From assembly GCA_028283625.1 (NCBI GenBank), contig JAPWKG010000030.1, positions 55,097 through 119,096 on the forward strand: a DNA stretch of 64,000 bases, in the 5' to 3' direction. The first letter of the stretch is position 1; each line of letters starts with the position of its first letter. A model generated the notes under the pieces. That model was not told the origin of the DNA. It did not search any database and saw nothing but the letters and a program-made list of their open reading frames with translations. Below, piece after piece: positions 43,266 to 52,501 of this stretch. The position numbers and the translations under genes are program-made. Source of the DNA: Acidobacteriaceae bacterium (lineage in GTDB: Bacteria > Acidobacteriota > Terriglobia > Terriglobales > Acidobacteriaceae).

Positions 43266-44708
43266 ATGGAAAACACCAAGCATTCCCCCGTTGCCGATCC
43301 GATGATCGGCATGCAGATTTCCCCGATCAGCTTTATCGACGAAGGGGTTGAGACCTGTCTCGATACCCTCCAGAACCGCGTTGGCGCCAATGCGCTGATG
43401 ATCGGCACCATCTCCTGGCTGGGCCTGAAGGTAGGCCGCCGCATCTCGCACGAGCTGGAAGGCTGGCCCGACCATGGCGTGCCGGCCCCGTACACCATGC
43501 AGGGTGGCTCCTACATTCAGCCTCGTCCGCAGTACTACACCAACACCCACATCAAGAACTTTGCCTCGACCGATCCGGAACTTGCCGGGCAGGACATTCT
43601 AGACCTCGTCATCCCCGAAGCGAAGAAGCGTGGCATGAAGGTGATTCCAGAGTTTATGGAACCTCTCTTCAAGTATGCGGGGCACGGCTCCGCAGCCGCG
43701 GTGATGATTCCGAACATGCCCCAGTGCATGGAGATCGACCTGCTGGGCCGCGTCGCCGGGGAACCATGCACGTCCAATCCGGATTACCGCCGCTGGTGGC
43801 ACGGCATTATCGAAGAGCACTGCCGCAACTATGACATCGACGGCATTATGTGGTGCAACGAGCGCAACTCGCCACTGGATCGCATGATGCAAGGTCAGGC
43901 ACCGGGCTGCTTCTGTGCCCAGTGCCGCAAGGAAGCTGCCGAACGCAACATCGACGTGGAGCGCGTGAAGCTGGCCTTCGTCCCGGTTTACGAGTTCTTC
44001 CAGAAAGCACGTGCCGGGGAAAGTTTTGTCGACGGCGCGATGATCGAGTTTCTGCGCGTTCTACTGGCCAACCCAGAGGTCCTGATCTGGGAAAAGTTCT
44101 GGCTGGAACGCAGCAAGGATCTCGACCGCGAGCTCTACGGCATTGTGAAGTGGTGCAACCCGAGCCTGAGCTTTGGCTTGAATGTGTGGAACCGCAACCA
44201 CTTCAACCCGATTCGTAAAGCGCAGTGGCCCTGGCTGGAACAAACGACCTATTGCGATTGGGTCAAACCCATCACCTACCAGCATCAGGCAGGCGAGATC
44301 TTCATTCGCGAGATGGGCTACTTCGGTAAGACCGCATTACGCGACTTCACGCTCGAGGAGTTCGTACCAGCGATGTACGCCATTCTCGGCCTGAAGGAAG
44401 CTCCGGCAGCCGAGGTCATTGCAGCCGGTATGTCGCCGGAAAGCTACGTGTACGGGCAGTGTGCCGATGCAGTGCGCGGCGTGGAAGGCAAGGTTCCGGT
44501 GTACATGGGCATTGGCGTAGATGCACCGCGCATTCTTGCCGAGCAAGCGGTCTGCACCCCGGAGATTGTTTACAACAGCGTACTTGCCACCTTCCGCGCA
44601 GGCGGCAAGGGGCTGGTCTTCTCACCCAACTATGCAGGCATGAACCTCAGCAACCTCGACGGCGGCGCTCGCGCTCTCGAAGAGCTCGGATACAAGACCA
44701 AGAACTAA
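43266..44708 (+). CDS. TIM-barrel-like protein of unknown function
   Basis: 480 residues, no signal peptide. Strand-helix pattern with MKVIPEFMEPLF, YDIDGIMWCNERNSPLDRM and a C-terminal GGKGLVFSPNYAGMNLSNL; the Cys motif GCFCAQCRKEAAERN resembles the C(F/Y)CxxCR seen in some glycoside-hydrolase-like barrels that contain putative beta-galactosidase or fucosidase folds. Acidic residues at strand ends (EFMEP, WCNERN) could be catalytic. I do not recognise a named family, and no function is assigned. It heads an operon with an amidohydrolase, an aminotransferase and a Gfo/Idh/MocA enzyme behind operator G. Confidence 0.6.
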   Translation: MENTKHSPVADPMIGMQISPISFIDEGVETCLDTLQNRVGANALMIGTISWLGLKVGRRISHELEGWPDHGVPAPYTMQGGSYIQPRPQYYTNTHIKNFASTDPELAGQDILDLVIPEAKKRGMKVIPEFMEPLFKYAGHGSAAAVMIPNMPQCMEIDLLGRVAGEPCTSNPDYRRWWHGIIEEHCRNYDIDGIMWCNERNSPLDRMMQGQAPGCFCAQCRKEAAERNIDVERVKLAFVPVYEFFQKARAGESFVDGAMIEFLRVLLANPEVLIWEKFWLERSKDLDRELYGIVKWCNPSLSFGLNVWNRNHFNPIRKAQWPWLEQTTYCDWVKPITYQHQAGEIFIREMGYFGKTALRDFTLEEFVPAMYAILGLKEAPAAEVIAAGMSPESYVYGQCADAVRGVEGKVPVYMGIGVDAPRILAEQAVCTPEIVYNSVLATFRAGGKGLVFSPNYAGMNLSNLDGGARALEELGYKTKN

Positions 44709-44725
44709 TACGAAGGAGAAACGAC

Positions 44726-45955
44726 ATGCCCGAAGCAGCAGCCTGGCGCTTTCAAAAAATTACAGCGCCAATCATGGATATCCCGGTAGAACACAAAGTT
44801 CTTGTGGGTCGTGTATTGACCGCTCGCGGAGACGAAGTTTTTGAGAACGGCTTCGTCGAGTTCAAGGATGGCGTGATCGTTGCCGTTGGCAACGCAGCCG
44901 ACCGCACGGACCTCGATGCCGATTATGTCGTCAAGACAAACGGCACGATCCTCCCCGGCATGTTCAACAGCCACGCTCATCTTGCATGGGACGGCGTCCA
45001 CGATCTCGCACGCCAAGCGCTCGATGACTCGCCCGAGATCAGCGCGTACAAGTCCGCAACGAACATGCTGAAGAGCCTTCGTGCGGGCGTCACCACTGTG
45101 CGCGATCTGGGCATGAACCAAACCAACTTCGCCGCCAAGCAGGCTGTCGCTCAGGGCATCTTCCCTGGCCCGCGCCTGCTGATCTGCGGCGAAGCCATCG
45201 TGCAGACCGGCGGCCACACCTACTGGTGCTGCCGCGAAGCCTCCGGTCCGGACGAAATGCGCCGGGCGGTTCGTGAGCAGGTACGTGGCGGTGCAGATCT
45301 GATCAAGATCATGGCCTCGCACGATCTGCATGAGTTCACCGATGCCGAGCTTGAAGCCGTAATCGACGAAACACACCGCAACGGCCTGACCATTACCGCG
45401 CACGCAACCTTTGACTCCATCATCAACCGCGTCGTCAAGTTTGGTGTCGACGTAGTTGAGCATGGCGGCTCGCTTTCCGACGAGACGATTCAGCTGCTGC
45501 TGGAGCGCAAGGTGCCGATCGTCACCACCTTTGCGCCGATCGTGCAACAGAGCGTCCCAGAGATCGCACGCAAGTTCAACGTGCCGGAGTGGAAGCTTGC
45601 GGAACGCCAGAAGGCCGTAGCAGACAAGTCGCGCTATGAGGGGCTGAAGAAAGCAGCGGAAGCAGGCGTGCCGATCGTCTTCGGTACCGATGCAGGCAGC
45701 CCTGCCGTCGGTCATGAAGTCGTATCGCCTGAGATGCAGTTCATGGTGAAGGTCGGTGTGGTGAAGGACAACTACGCCGCAATTCGCAGCGCCACAAGCG
45801 TGGCCGCGAAGATGAACAAGCTCGACGCCAAGCTCGGCACTCTCGAAGCCGGCAAGCTCGCGGATGTCATCGTCGTAGACGGCAACCCGCTCGAAGATCT
45901 GAAAGCACTCGATAAGGTCACGATGACCTTTGTGGAAGGAAAACGCCTGGTATGA
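44726..45955 (+). CDS. metal-dependent amidohydrolase (imidazolonepropionase/Xaa-dipeptidase-like)
   Basis: 409 residues from ATG 44726 (GAAGGAGA upstream). Amidohydrolase signature ILPGMFNSHAHLAWDG (HxH), AGVTTVRDLG, the Lys of ADLIKIMASHD, ITAHATF and VVEHGGSL (His ligands), FGTDAG with the catalytic Asp, and a C-terminal beta-domain with KLGTLEAGKLADVIVVDGNPLED. This subgroup includes dipeptidases of the Sgx9260 type and imidazolonepropionase-like enzymes. It could cleave an amide or dipeptide intermediate; substrate undefined. Stop overlaps the next start by 4 bp. Confidence 0.88.
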   Translation: MPEAAAWRFQKITAPIMDIPVEHKVLVGRVLTARGDEVFENGFVEFKDGVIVAVGNAADRTDLDADYVVKTNGTILPGMFNSHAHLAWDGVHDLARQALDDSPEISAYKSATNMLKSLRAGVTTVRDLGMNQTNFAAKQAVAQGIFPGPRLLICGEAIVQTGGHTYWCCREASGPDEMRRAVREQVRGGADLIKIMASHDLHEFTDAELEAVIDETHRNGLTITAHATFDSIINRVVKFGVDVVEHGGSLSDETIQLLLERKVPIVTTFAPIVQQSVPEIARKFNVPEWKLAERQKAVADKSRYEGLKKAAEAGVPIVFGTDAGSPAVGHEVVSPEMQFMVKVGVVKDNYAAIRSATSVAAKMNKLDAKLGTLEAGKLADVIVVDGNPLEDLKALDKVTMTFVEGKRLV

Positions 45956-47157
45956 GCACTGCAGCAGAAAAGACAACTAACCCATTGATGCGTGCACTGG
46001 CTGCGCGCATCAATGAAGAAGACACCTCCTATCGCACAAAGATGGTGGAAATTGCAGCCAAGCTGCAGGACGTCATCGCGATGGGTCGTGGCGACCCCGA
46101 CTTCCGTACGCCGGTCCACATTGCCAAGGCCGCACAGGAAGCCATCGCGGACGATCGTACGCACTATACGCATCCTGCAGGCATCCCGGAGCTGCGCGAA
46201 GCCGTCTCCTCCATGCTCAAGGCCGAGTACAAGCTTGATTACACGAGCGAAGAAATCATTGTGACCGCCGGCGTGCAGGAAGCCATGATGCTCTGCATGC
46301 TTGCCTTGATCAATGAAGGTGACGAAGTGCTGATTCCGTCGCCGCGATTTACCTCCTACGATACGGCCGTGCACATGTGCGGCGGCAAGATCGTTCCGGT
46401 ACCGACACGCGAAGAGACCAACTTCGCACTGATGCCTGCAGAGGTGGAAGCACGCATTACGCCGCGCACCAAGGTACTAGTACTGGTCACACCGAATAAT
46501 CCGACCGGAGCGGTCACTGAGCCGGAGCAGGTGCGCGAGCTGGCGGAGATCGCCAAGAAGCACAACCTTGTCGTGATCTCCGATGAGATCTACGCGAAGA
46601 TCATCTTCGACGGCAGCGAACATCTCTCCATCGGCTCTCTCCCCGGGATGAAGGAACGCACCATCACGCTGAATGGCTTCTCCAAGAGCTATGCGATGAC
46701 GGGCTTCCGCGTAGGCTACCTGGCTGCGCCTGCAGACTTCGTCCAGATGCTCATTGAGCCGCGCCATACACTCAGCATCAACGCGACCACGCCCTCACAA
46801 TGGGCGGCTCTGGCAGCGCTTACCGGACCGCAGGATGATTCGGTGGCCATGTTCGAGGCGTACCGTGACCGTCGCGATTACATGATGAAAGCGCTCGATG
46901 AGATCGGCTTCACCTACGGCCATCCCGGCGGTGCGTTCTACATCTATGCGAACGTTGAAAAGTCCGGGCTCGCCGCACCGGAGTTCTGCGAGCTGCTGCT
47001 GCGCGAGTGCCGTGTGCTGCTCTTCCCCGGAACCCTCTTCGGCGACACGGACAATCGCTATGTCCGCATGAGCCTGCTCCAGCCGATCGAACGCATGAAG
47101 GAAGCGATGGAACGCATCAAGGCAGCAAAGGAGCGGCTCTTTGTCCACGCAAAGTAA
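45952..47157 (+). CDS. class I/II pyridoxal-phosphate aminotransferase (copy 2)
   Basis: 401 residues. GRGDPDFRTP, THYTHPAGIPELREAV, VTAGVQEAMM, SPRFTSYD, TPNNPTGA, ISDEIYA, catalytic Lys in NGFSKSYAMTGFRVGY, and VRMSLLQP carrying the carboxylate-binding Arg. Close relative of the enzyme at 38842, sharing most motifs, so the locus has duplicated this activity. Translationally coupled on both sides. Confidence 0.94.
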   Translation: MSTAAEKTTNPLMRALAARINEEDTSYRTKMVEIAAKLQDVIAMGRGDPDFRTPVHIAKAAQEAIADDRTHYTHPAGIPELREAVSSMLKAEYKLDYTSEEIIVTAGVQEAMMLCMLALINEGDEVLIPSPRFTSYDTAVHMCGGKIVPVPTREETNFALMPAEVEARITPRTKVLVLVTPNNPTGAVTEPEQVRELAEIAKKHNLVVISDEIYAKIIFDGSEHLSIGSLPGMKERTITLNGFSKSYAMTGFRVGYLAAPADFVQMLIEPRHTLSINATTPSQWAALAALTGPQDDSVAMFEAYRDRRDYMMKALDEIGFTYGHPGGAFYIYANVEKSGLAAPEFCELLLRECRVLLFPGTLFGDTDNRYVRMSLLQPIERMKEAMERIKAAKERLFVHAK

Positions 47158-48199
47158 GCAACACGCTCTCTTGCTGATCGGCCTGGGTACACGCGGACGC
47201 ATGTGGACGCGCGTGATCGACAGCGCGCCAAATGCATCGATCGCTGCAGCGGTCGACCCGCACGAGCCCACTCGTGCGGAGTTTGCCGCCGCACACCCCG
47301 GCGTACCGGTCTTCGCAACGCATCAGGAAGCTTTGGCCGCTGGCCTTTCCTTCACGGCGGCAGTGCTGGTCACTCCACCTGATGGACATCTTGAGCAGTG
47401 CCGCAACCTTTTTGAGGCGGGCCTGCCGATTCTTGCGGAGAAACCGCTCACGCTTGTCATGAGCGAATCGGTAGACATTATCCGCATGGCCGAAGAGCAT
47501 AAGCTGGCCCTCTCTGTCGGCCTCAACTTTCGCTACCTTCCCGTGCACCAGAAGTATCGCGAGCTGTTGACGAGCGAGTTTCTTGGCACCGTAGGTTTTG
47601 GAGAGTTCATCTATCGTCGTCATCGCGATGGCCGCAGGCCGGGAATCAACAAGTATCCGTTGACGATGGAGCAGCCGATGATGCTCGAACAGAGCATCCA
47701 TCATCTGGACCTGATTCGCTACTGCTATGGCCGTGAAGTGGAAAGCATCATGTGTCGCACCTGGAACCCGGCGTGGAGCATGTACGCCGACGACGCCAAC
47801 GTGCACGCTTTGCTCACACTCGAAGGCGACGTGGCCATCAATTACTTCGGCACATGGTCAGGCGGCTGGAATGTTCCGGGCTTTGAATGGCGCACGGACT
47901 GCGAAGGCGGCGTCTTTGTGCAGCGAGAGCTCTTCTCCGATCTCGCCTATGCGAAAACCACAGACCCCGAGCTGACACCAATCGCTCTCGAAGAAGCGGA
48001 AGCCTTCTATGACGATTCGGCTGCGCTTCTACGAGATTTCCTGCACGCACTCGACAACAACCTGCCCGCGCCCTGCGATGGACGCGACCACCTGAAGACG
48101 CTTGCGCTCTGCTTTGCAGGGATCGAAAGCTCTCGTACAGGAAAAGCCATTGTCCTGAAGGAGTTTTACCAGCAAAACCAGCTGGAGTTCCTTCTCTAA
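47141..48199 (+). CDS. Gfo/Idh/MocA-family oxidoreductase (copy 2)
   Basis: 352 residues. Rossmann start HALLLIGLGTRGRMWTRVI, VLVTPPDGHLEQCRNLFEAGLPILAEKPLT with the conserved EKP, GLNFRYLP, and LEQSIHHLDLIRYCYG supplying the catalytic His. TTG start at 47141 lies inside the aminotransferase gene (17-bp overlap), supported by AAGGAG 8 nt upstream. Substrate unknown. Last gene of the regulon in map order; a strong terminator follows. Confidence 0.88.
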   Translation: MSTQSKQHALLLIGLGTRGRMWTRVIDSAPNASIAAAVDPHEPTRAEFAAAHPGVPVFATHQEALAAGLSFTAAVLVTPPDGHLEQCRNLFEAGLPILAEKPLTLVMSESVDIIRMAEEHKLALSVGLNFRYLPVHQKYRELLTSEFLGTVGFGEFIYRRHRDGRRPGINKYPLTMEQPMMLEQSIHHLDLIRYCYGREVESIMCRTWNPAWSMYADDANVHALLTLEGDVAINYFGTWSGGWNVPGFEWRTDCEGGVFVQRELFSDLAYAKTTDPELTPIALEEAEAFYDDSAALLRDFLHALDNNLPAPCDGRDHLKTLALCFAGIESSRTGKAIVLKEFYQQNQLEFLL

Positions 48200-48217
48200 C
48201 CGAGGTTGCTCCTTGAC

Positions 48218-48256
48218 TGCGCTATGCCGAATGAGCCCGGCATAGCGCATTTTTTT
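48218..48256 (+). terminator. intrinsic terminator closing the catabolic locus
   Basis: TGCGCTATGCCG (48218-48229) pairs perfectly with CGGCATAGCGCA (48238-48249), followed by seven T. Confidence 0.9.
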
Positions 48257-49763
48257 ATCGCACGAGCCCGTTTGGATACGAGCGGCGCAGCTGCTCGTTG
48301 TAGGCAGCCCGTGCTTTGTCATAGGCATCACGCAGCTCTGCACGCGGCTGCGCTGTGCCTTTGGGACGCAGCTTGATGAGCTGCTCGGCCAACTCCTCAA
48401 AACTCACCGGCTCATTTCGCTGCTCGGCCACCACATACATCGCCTGAATCGCAGCACCGAGGCAGCCAGCCTCTTCCTCCTCCGGCACCTGAATCACGGC
48501 ACCGGAAGCATCTGCAAGCAACTGCCTCCAGGCGTGCGAGCGTGAGCCGCCTCCGATCAGCTGAATCACCTCAGCAGGGCGGCCCTTCAGAATCAGGTCC
48601 AGCCCGTTCAGAATGCCGTAGCTTACTCCCTCCACCGTCGCGCGGATCAGGTGAGCCGCCGTAAAGTTCTCCGGCGCAATGCCATACAGCGAACCACGCG
48701 CCTCGGGAAGGTCCGGTGTGCGCTCTCCATTCAGAAATGGCAGAAAGACAAGCCCATCTGCCCCGGGTGGCGTTCTCTCAAGCGCTGCGTCCACCTCAGC
48801 AATGCCCTTACCGAGCAGCTGCGTAGCCCCGGTCACGACATTCGTTGCGTTCATCGTACAAACGAGCGGCAGCCACCCTCCCGTGGAGGAGCAGAACGGT
48901 GCAACGTTACCTGTGGGGTCAAAAACCGGCGTGCTGGAGTACGAGAAGACCGTGCACGAGGTACCGAGGCTCAACGTGACGATTCCCTCCCGCACGTTTC
49001 CTGTGCCGATTGCGCCCATCATGTTGTCGCCGCCACCGCTGCTCACCAGCGTATTCCCGGGCAAACCGAGTGACTGCGCAACCTCCGGCCGCAACGTACC
49101 GATGCACGCGGTGCTATCCAAAAGCTCCGGCAACGCGGCAAAGAGCTGGCCTGTGCCGCCATCCACGGCATCGAGCACCTCACGCGCCCAGCACCTCTTT
49201 CTCACGTCGTAATAGGCAGTTCCGCTTGCGTCTCCGGATTCGGAGCAAAGGCGGCCGGTCAACCAGTAGTTCAGATACTCATGAGGCATCAGAATGTGGC
49301 GGATACGGGAGAAGTTTTCTGGCTCTTTCTCCTGCATCCATAGCAGCTTGCTCACGGTATAGCCCGTCAATGGAACGATGCCAAAGCGCTCGAAAAACGC
49401 GGCTTTACCGCCAAAACGCTGCAGCAGCTCCTCATTCTGTGGCGCTGTTTCGGTGTCGTTCCAAAGCTTGGCAGGGCGAATGACCTGCATCGCCTCATCC
49501 AACACCACCAGGCCATGCTGGTGCCCGCTCACTCCCAGGCCCGCCACCTGCACTCCAGGAGCGTCTTCCAAAGCCTGCCGTACGGCTTCACACATCGCGT
49601 CCACCCACCAGGAGGGCTCCTGCTCGCGAGCGCCACTGGGCCGTTCAATAAGACGGTGTGATCCATAGCCACGCCCTAAAACCTCTCCCGAGGCGTTTAA
49701 AAGAAGGGCTTTGGTGCCCTGAGTTCCGCAATCGATACCGAGATAGACGCCCTGCTGATTCAC
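48255..49763 (-). CDS. xylB: FGGY-family kinase, xylulokinase-like
   Basis: 502 residues from GTG 49763, chosen for GGGAGAG 8 nt upstream and because YLGIDCGTQGTKALL must be near the N-terminus. FGGY motifs: phosphate loop GIDCGTQGTK, GLGVSGHQHGLVVLD, the catalytic Asp in GDASGTAYYDV, the second phosphate loop SLGTSCTVF, and adenosine site LIGGGSRSHAWRQLLAD. The ASGTAYYDVRKR segment is typical of XylB, which phosphorylates D-xylulose to the 5-phosphate; other ketoses are possible. No xylose isomerase is next to it. It is separated from the TonB gene by a terminator. Confidence 0.85.
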   Translation of the reverse strand: MNQQGVYLGIDCGTQGTKALLLNASGEVLGRGYGSHRLIERPSGAREQEPSWWVDAMCEAVRQALEDAPGVQVAGLGVSGHQHGLVVLDEAMQVIRPAKLWNDTETAPQNEELLQRFGGKAAFFERFGIVPLTGYTVSKLLWMQEKEPENFSRIRHILMPHEYLNYWLTGRLCSESGDASGTAYYDVRKRCWAREVLDAVDGGTGQLFAALPELLDSTACIGTLRPEVAQSLGLPGNTLVSSGGGDNMMGAIGTGNVREGIVTLSLGTSCTVFSYSSTPVFDPTGNVAPFCSSTGGWLPLVCTMNATNVVTGATQLLGKGIAEVDAALERTPPGADGLVFLPFLNGERTPDLPEARGSLYGIAPENFTAAHLIRATVEGVSYGILNGLDLILKGRPAEVIQLIGGGSRSHAWRQLLADASGAVIQVPEEEEAGCLGAAIQAMYVVAEQRNEPVSFEELAEQLIKLRPKGTAQPRAELRDAYDKARAAYNEQLRRSYPNGLVR

Positions 49764-49907
49764 TATTCCGACTCTCCCACGCTGTTTACGCACGGAAATG
49801 GCCCAATGTACGCCATTCACGCGCAACGTTGTCAGTGACCATATAGAAATCACACAACGACAGGCAAGAATTTCGCGAGGACTGTCGTAAATACCGACAA
49901 CGAAAAC

Positions 49908-49941
49908 GCCGGAAGCTCCTACAAATCGAGGAGCTTCCGGC
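49908..49941. terminator. strong terminator downstream of the second TonB receptor
   Basis: GCCGGAAGCTCCT (49908-49920) pairs perfectly with AGGAGCTTCCGGC (49929-49941), 13 bp, loop 8 nt. On the minus strand GTTTTCGTT follows, 17 bp past the receptor stop; on the plus strand ATTTTC follows. Confidence 0.85.
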
Positions 49942-49957
49942 ATTTTCGAAGAACCAG

Positions 49958-52501
49958 CTATTTCTTCTTGCGAGAAAGAGCGAGTTGAAACGTAATCATC
50001 ACCGAACGGCCGGGCAACAGCTGCAGTGTGTCCAGCGGGTTAGGCGTATACAGCTGCAGCGAATTGCTCACCGCGTTATACGCCGACACGGAAACGATGT
50101 TGTGCTGGTCAAAGATATTGTTGATGCTGAGCTTAATCTTCGACTGATCAAACCAGGATCCCTTCAATACCGTGTAGTTGAGGAAGAGGTTGTTGATCCA
50201 GAACGGATCGTACGGAATGTTCTGGTGATAGGCGCCAACATCGTCCCAACGCGAACCGATGCGCTTGTTGAAGAAGCCGACGTCCCACCCTTTGTCCTGG
50301 TAAGTGAGACCGATACTCTCAGTATCGTGAGGCGCGTTCGCTACCCAGGCAGAGGGCGATGCCGGCGTGGCCGGTGTGGTTCCGGAAGCCGGCTTTGCAT
50401 CGGCGGCCTCATACTTGGCATGGCCGACGGTGCCGTTCAGGAACAGGCTCAGACCATGCGTCAGAACTACGTTTCCCTCGGCCTCAAAGCCTGTCGTATT
50501 GGAAGGCGGAGTAGCGTAGTAGTACGTAATGCCTGCATCATCGCCCGACTGCGGCGTATAGCTTGAGTACTGATTGTCAAAGTGGATGTGGTAGATATCA
50601 GCATCCATGCTAAGACGATTCAGTTTCAAAACCGTACCGCCCTGATACGTCGAGGCCACGGTGGGAGGAGGAGTGACACCCACCTGAGCGTTCGCAACGT
50701 CGAAGACAGAGCTGAACGGAATGATGCTGCCACGACCATACTGGCCGTAGGCCGACCAGTTGTTGCGAATGCGATAGTTTGCTTCGAACGAAGGAAGCCA
50801 ATTGTTATAGCTTGCGCTGTGATACACCCACGGCAAACCGCCAAGGTTACCAACCACCTTGCCGTCCGCGTACTGCTTCAGATCCATGGTGTAATGCGCG
50901 TCCTTGATGCCCACGGTAATCGTCCAGCGGGGGATGGCCACCAGCTGATACTCGGCATAGGAGTGCACCGTGTTGATATTGAAATGCTCGTGGAACTTGA
51001 TGTTCTTCAACCCTGAAGCATCTACCCAAGTCAAAGGATCAGACTTGATCTGATAGCGATTGGTTGCGGTGAACTCATACCAGAAGCCTGTACGAAACAC
51101 ACCGTAACGGGATGCCGCACTTACGGAAGTGATATTGCCACCACGGTTGTACTGGTTCAGCTTATTCACACCGCTGTTTGACTTCAGATCCGAAGCCAGC
51201 TCGTCTGTTTGCGTGTTCTGGTAATGCTGATGATTGGAGTAAGAGTAGGTATACGGTTTGCTCTGCAGATGCCATCCATGACCGAAGTCATGGTCGTACG
51301 AGATCACCTCGAAGTCTGTCGGCACATGGTAGTTGTAATAGCGATACCACATATTGTTGAGAGTGCCATCAGCGTTGTACTGATTCTTCTCCAGCAAATA
51401 GTTATCGCCATACGCTGCGATCTGGGCGCGGGTGGCATCGTTGTTTGGCGTATTGCTGTCCACGATCACAAAGGTTCCGATGACCGACAGATTGGTCTTA
51501 TCCGAAAACTTATAGTTGAACTTGGCCGTACCGGCCGTACGGTACTGGAAATTTCCGGTTTGATACCCATCCGAGCTGGAGTGGTGCCCTTCAAACCAGA
51601 AGTTCGCCTTCGGGTTGCGGCCGCCAAACAGACCGGAGTTGAACTCACCAAGATACTGCTGCGTATTGAAGGAACCGTATGTCACCGATCCGCGCATCCA
51701 GCGATCAGGTCCAAGCTTCGGAGAAAACATATGGATCGAACCACCGAAGTTGGAAGGACCGAAGTCTGATGCCGTCCCAGGGCTGCGATCAAAATCAACA
51801 TAACTGATGGCAGGCGCAGGAACGTAGGCCCAGGAGTGATGGCTTGGATCGTTCGCATCCTCAAAAGGAATACCGTCCCAGGTCATGGTGTAGTCGTCAT
51901 CCTGAAAGCCACGAAACCATATTTTGGCCTGGCCGTTTCCAACGCCGTTCGCGCTGTAACTCACGGTGCCAGGAGCGGCTTGCATAATGTCTGCAAAGTC
52001 CGTCATCGGCGAAGTGAAGTTGCGAATGTACTGGCTGGTAATTTCAGTACGTGCAGACCCTGCATCCAGCACAGACTTCACAGGGGACAGGCGCGATGCC
52101 AGAGAGTTGTCAGCCTCTGATTCCACCGTGACTTCCTGCGACACGGAAGCCAGAGACATAGGCAACGATACCGAGGTATCTCGATCGGCCAGCACAGCAA
52201 CCGCCTGCTGATCCTGTACGGCAAAGCCTGTTGCCGAAATCTGCACTTCATAGCTTCCCGGCTTCAAACCGGTCACGGTGAACTTGCCATCGGCTCCTGT
52301 TACGGTCGTCCGAACCTTTGACACTGCGTCGCTGACAGCGACTGAAGCGCCCTGAATCACATGGCCGCTCTTATCGGTGATGGTGCCCGAGATCGAACCA
52401 CTCGTGCCGCTCTGCGCCTGCAGCATTGCAGAAAATCCGCAAAGAGCTAATAGACACGCGAACAACCCTTTGGCGCGCCTCGGAATAGAAATACGCTTCA
52501 T
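49958..52501 (-). CDS. TonB-dependent receptor with carboxypeptidase-regulatory domain (copy 2)
   Basis: 847 residues from ATG 52501 (AGGAGA 11 nt upstream). Signal peptide (about 11-29, ending MLQAQ), CarboxypepD_reg domain (about 35-110; GTITDKSGHVIQGASVAVSD), plug (about 125-250; MTDFADIMQAAPGTVSYS, IWFRGFQDDDYTMTWDGIPFED) and a barrel ending VMITFQLALSRKKK. The arrangement is nearer to siderophore/sugar-type receptors than to the long Oar-like receptor at 24291. It lacks the operator seen in the catabolic locus. Ligand unknown. Confidence 0.9.
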   Translation of the reverse strand: MKRISIPRRAKGLFACLLALCGFSAMLQAQSGTSGSISGTITDKSGHVIQGASVAVSDAVSKVRTTVTGADGKFTVTGLKPGSYEVQISATGFAVQDQQAVAVLADRDTSVSLPMSLASVSQEVTVESEADNSLASRLSPVKSVLDAGSARTEITSQYIRNFTSPMTDFADIMQAAPGTVSYSANGVGNGQAKIWFRGFQDDDYTMTWDGIPFEDANDPSHHSWAYVPAPAISYVDFDRSPGTASDFGPSNFGGSIHMFSPKLGPDRWMRGSVTYGSFNTQQYLGEFNSGLFGGRNPKANFWFEGHHSSSDGYQTGNFQYRTAGTAKFNYKFSDKTNLSVIGTFVIVDSNTPNNDATRAQIAAYGDNYLLEKNQYNADGTLNNMWYRYYNYHVPTDFEVISYDHDFGHGWHLQSKPYTYSYSNHQHYQNTQTDELASDLKSNSGVNKLNQYNRGGNITSVSAASRYGVFRTGFWYEFTATNRYQIKSDPLTWVDASGLKNIKFHEHFNINTVHSYAEYQLVAIPRWTITVGIKDAHYTMDLKQYADGKVVGNLGGLPWVYHSASYNNWLPSFEANYRIRNNWSAYGQYGRGSIIPFSSVFDVANAQVGVTPPPTVASTYQGGTVLKLNRLSMDADIYHIHFDNQYSSYTPQSGDDAGITYYYATPPSNTTGFEAEGNVVLTHGLSLFLNGTVGHAKYEAADAKPASGTTPATPASPSAWVANAPHDTESIGLTYQDKGWDVGFFNKRIGSRWDDVGAYHQNIPYDPFWINNLFLNYTVLKGSWFDQSKIKLSINNIFDQHNIVSVSAYNAVSNSLQLYTPNPLDTLQLLPGRSVMITFQLALSRKKK

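Noticed and set aside
44705..45976. 423-codon open frame antisense to the amidohydrolase gene
   Set aside because: Same reason: the plus-strand gene has a full amidohydrolase signature and good ribosome-binding site.
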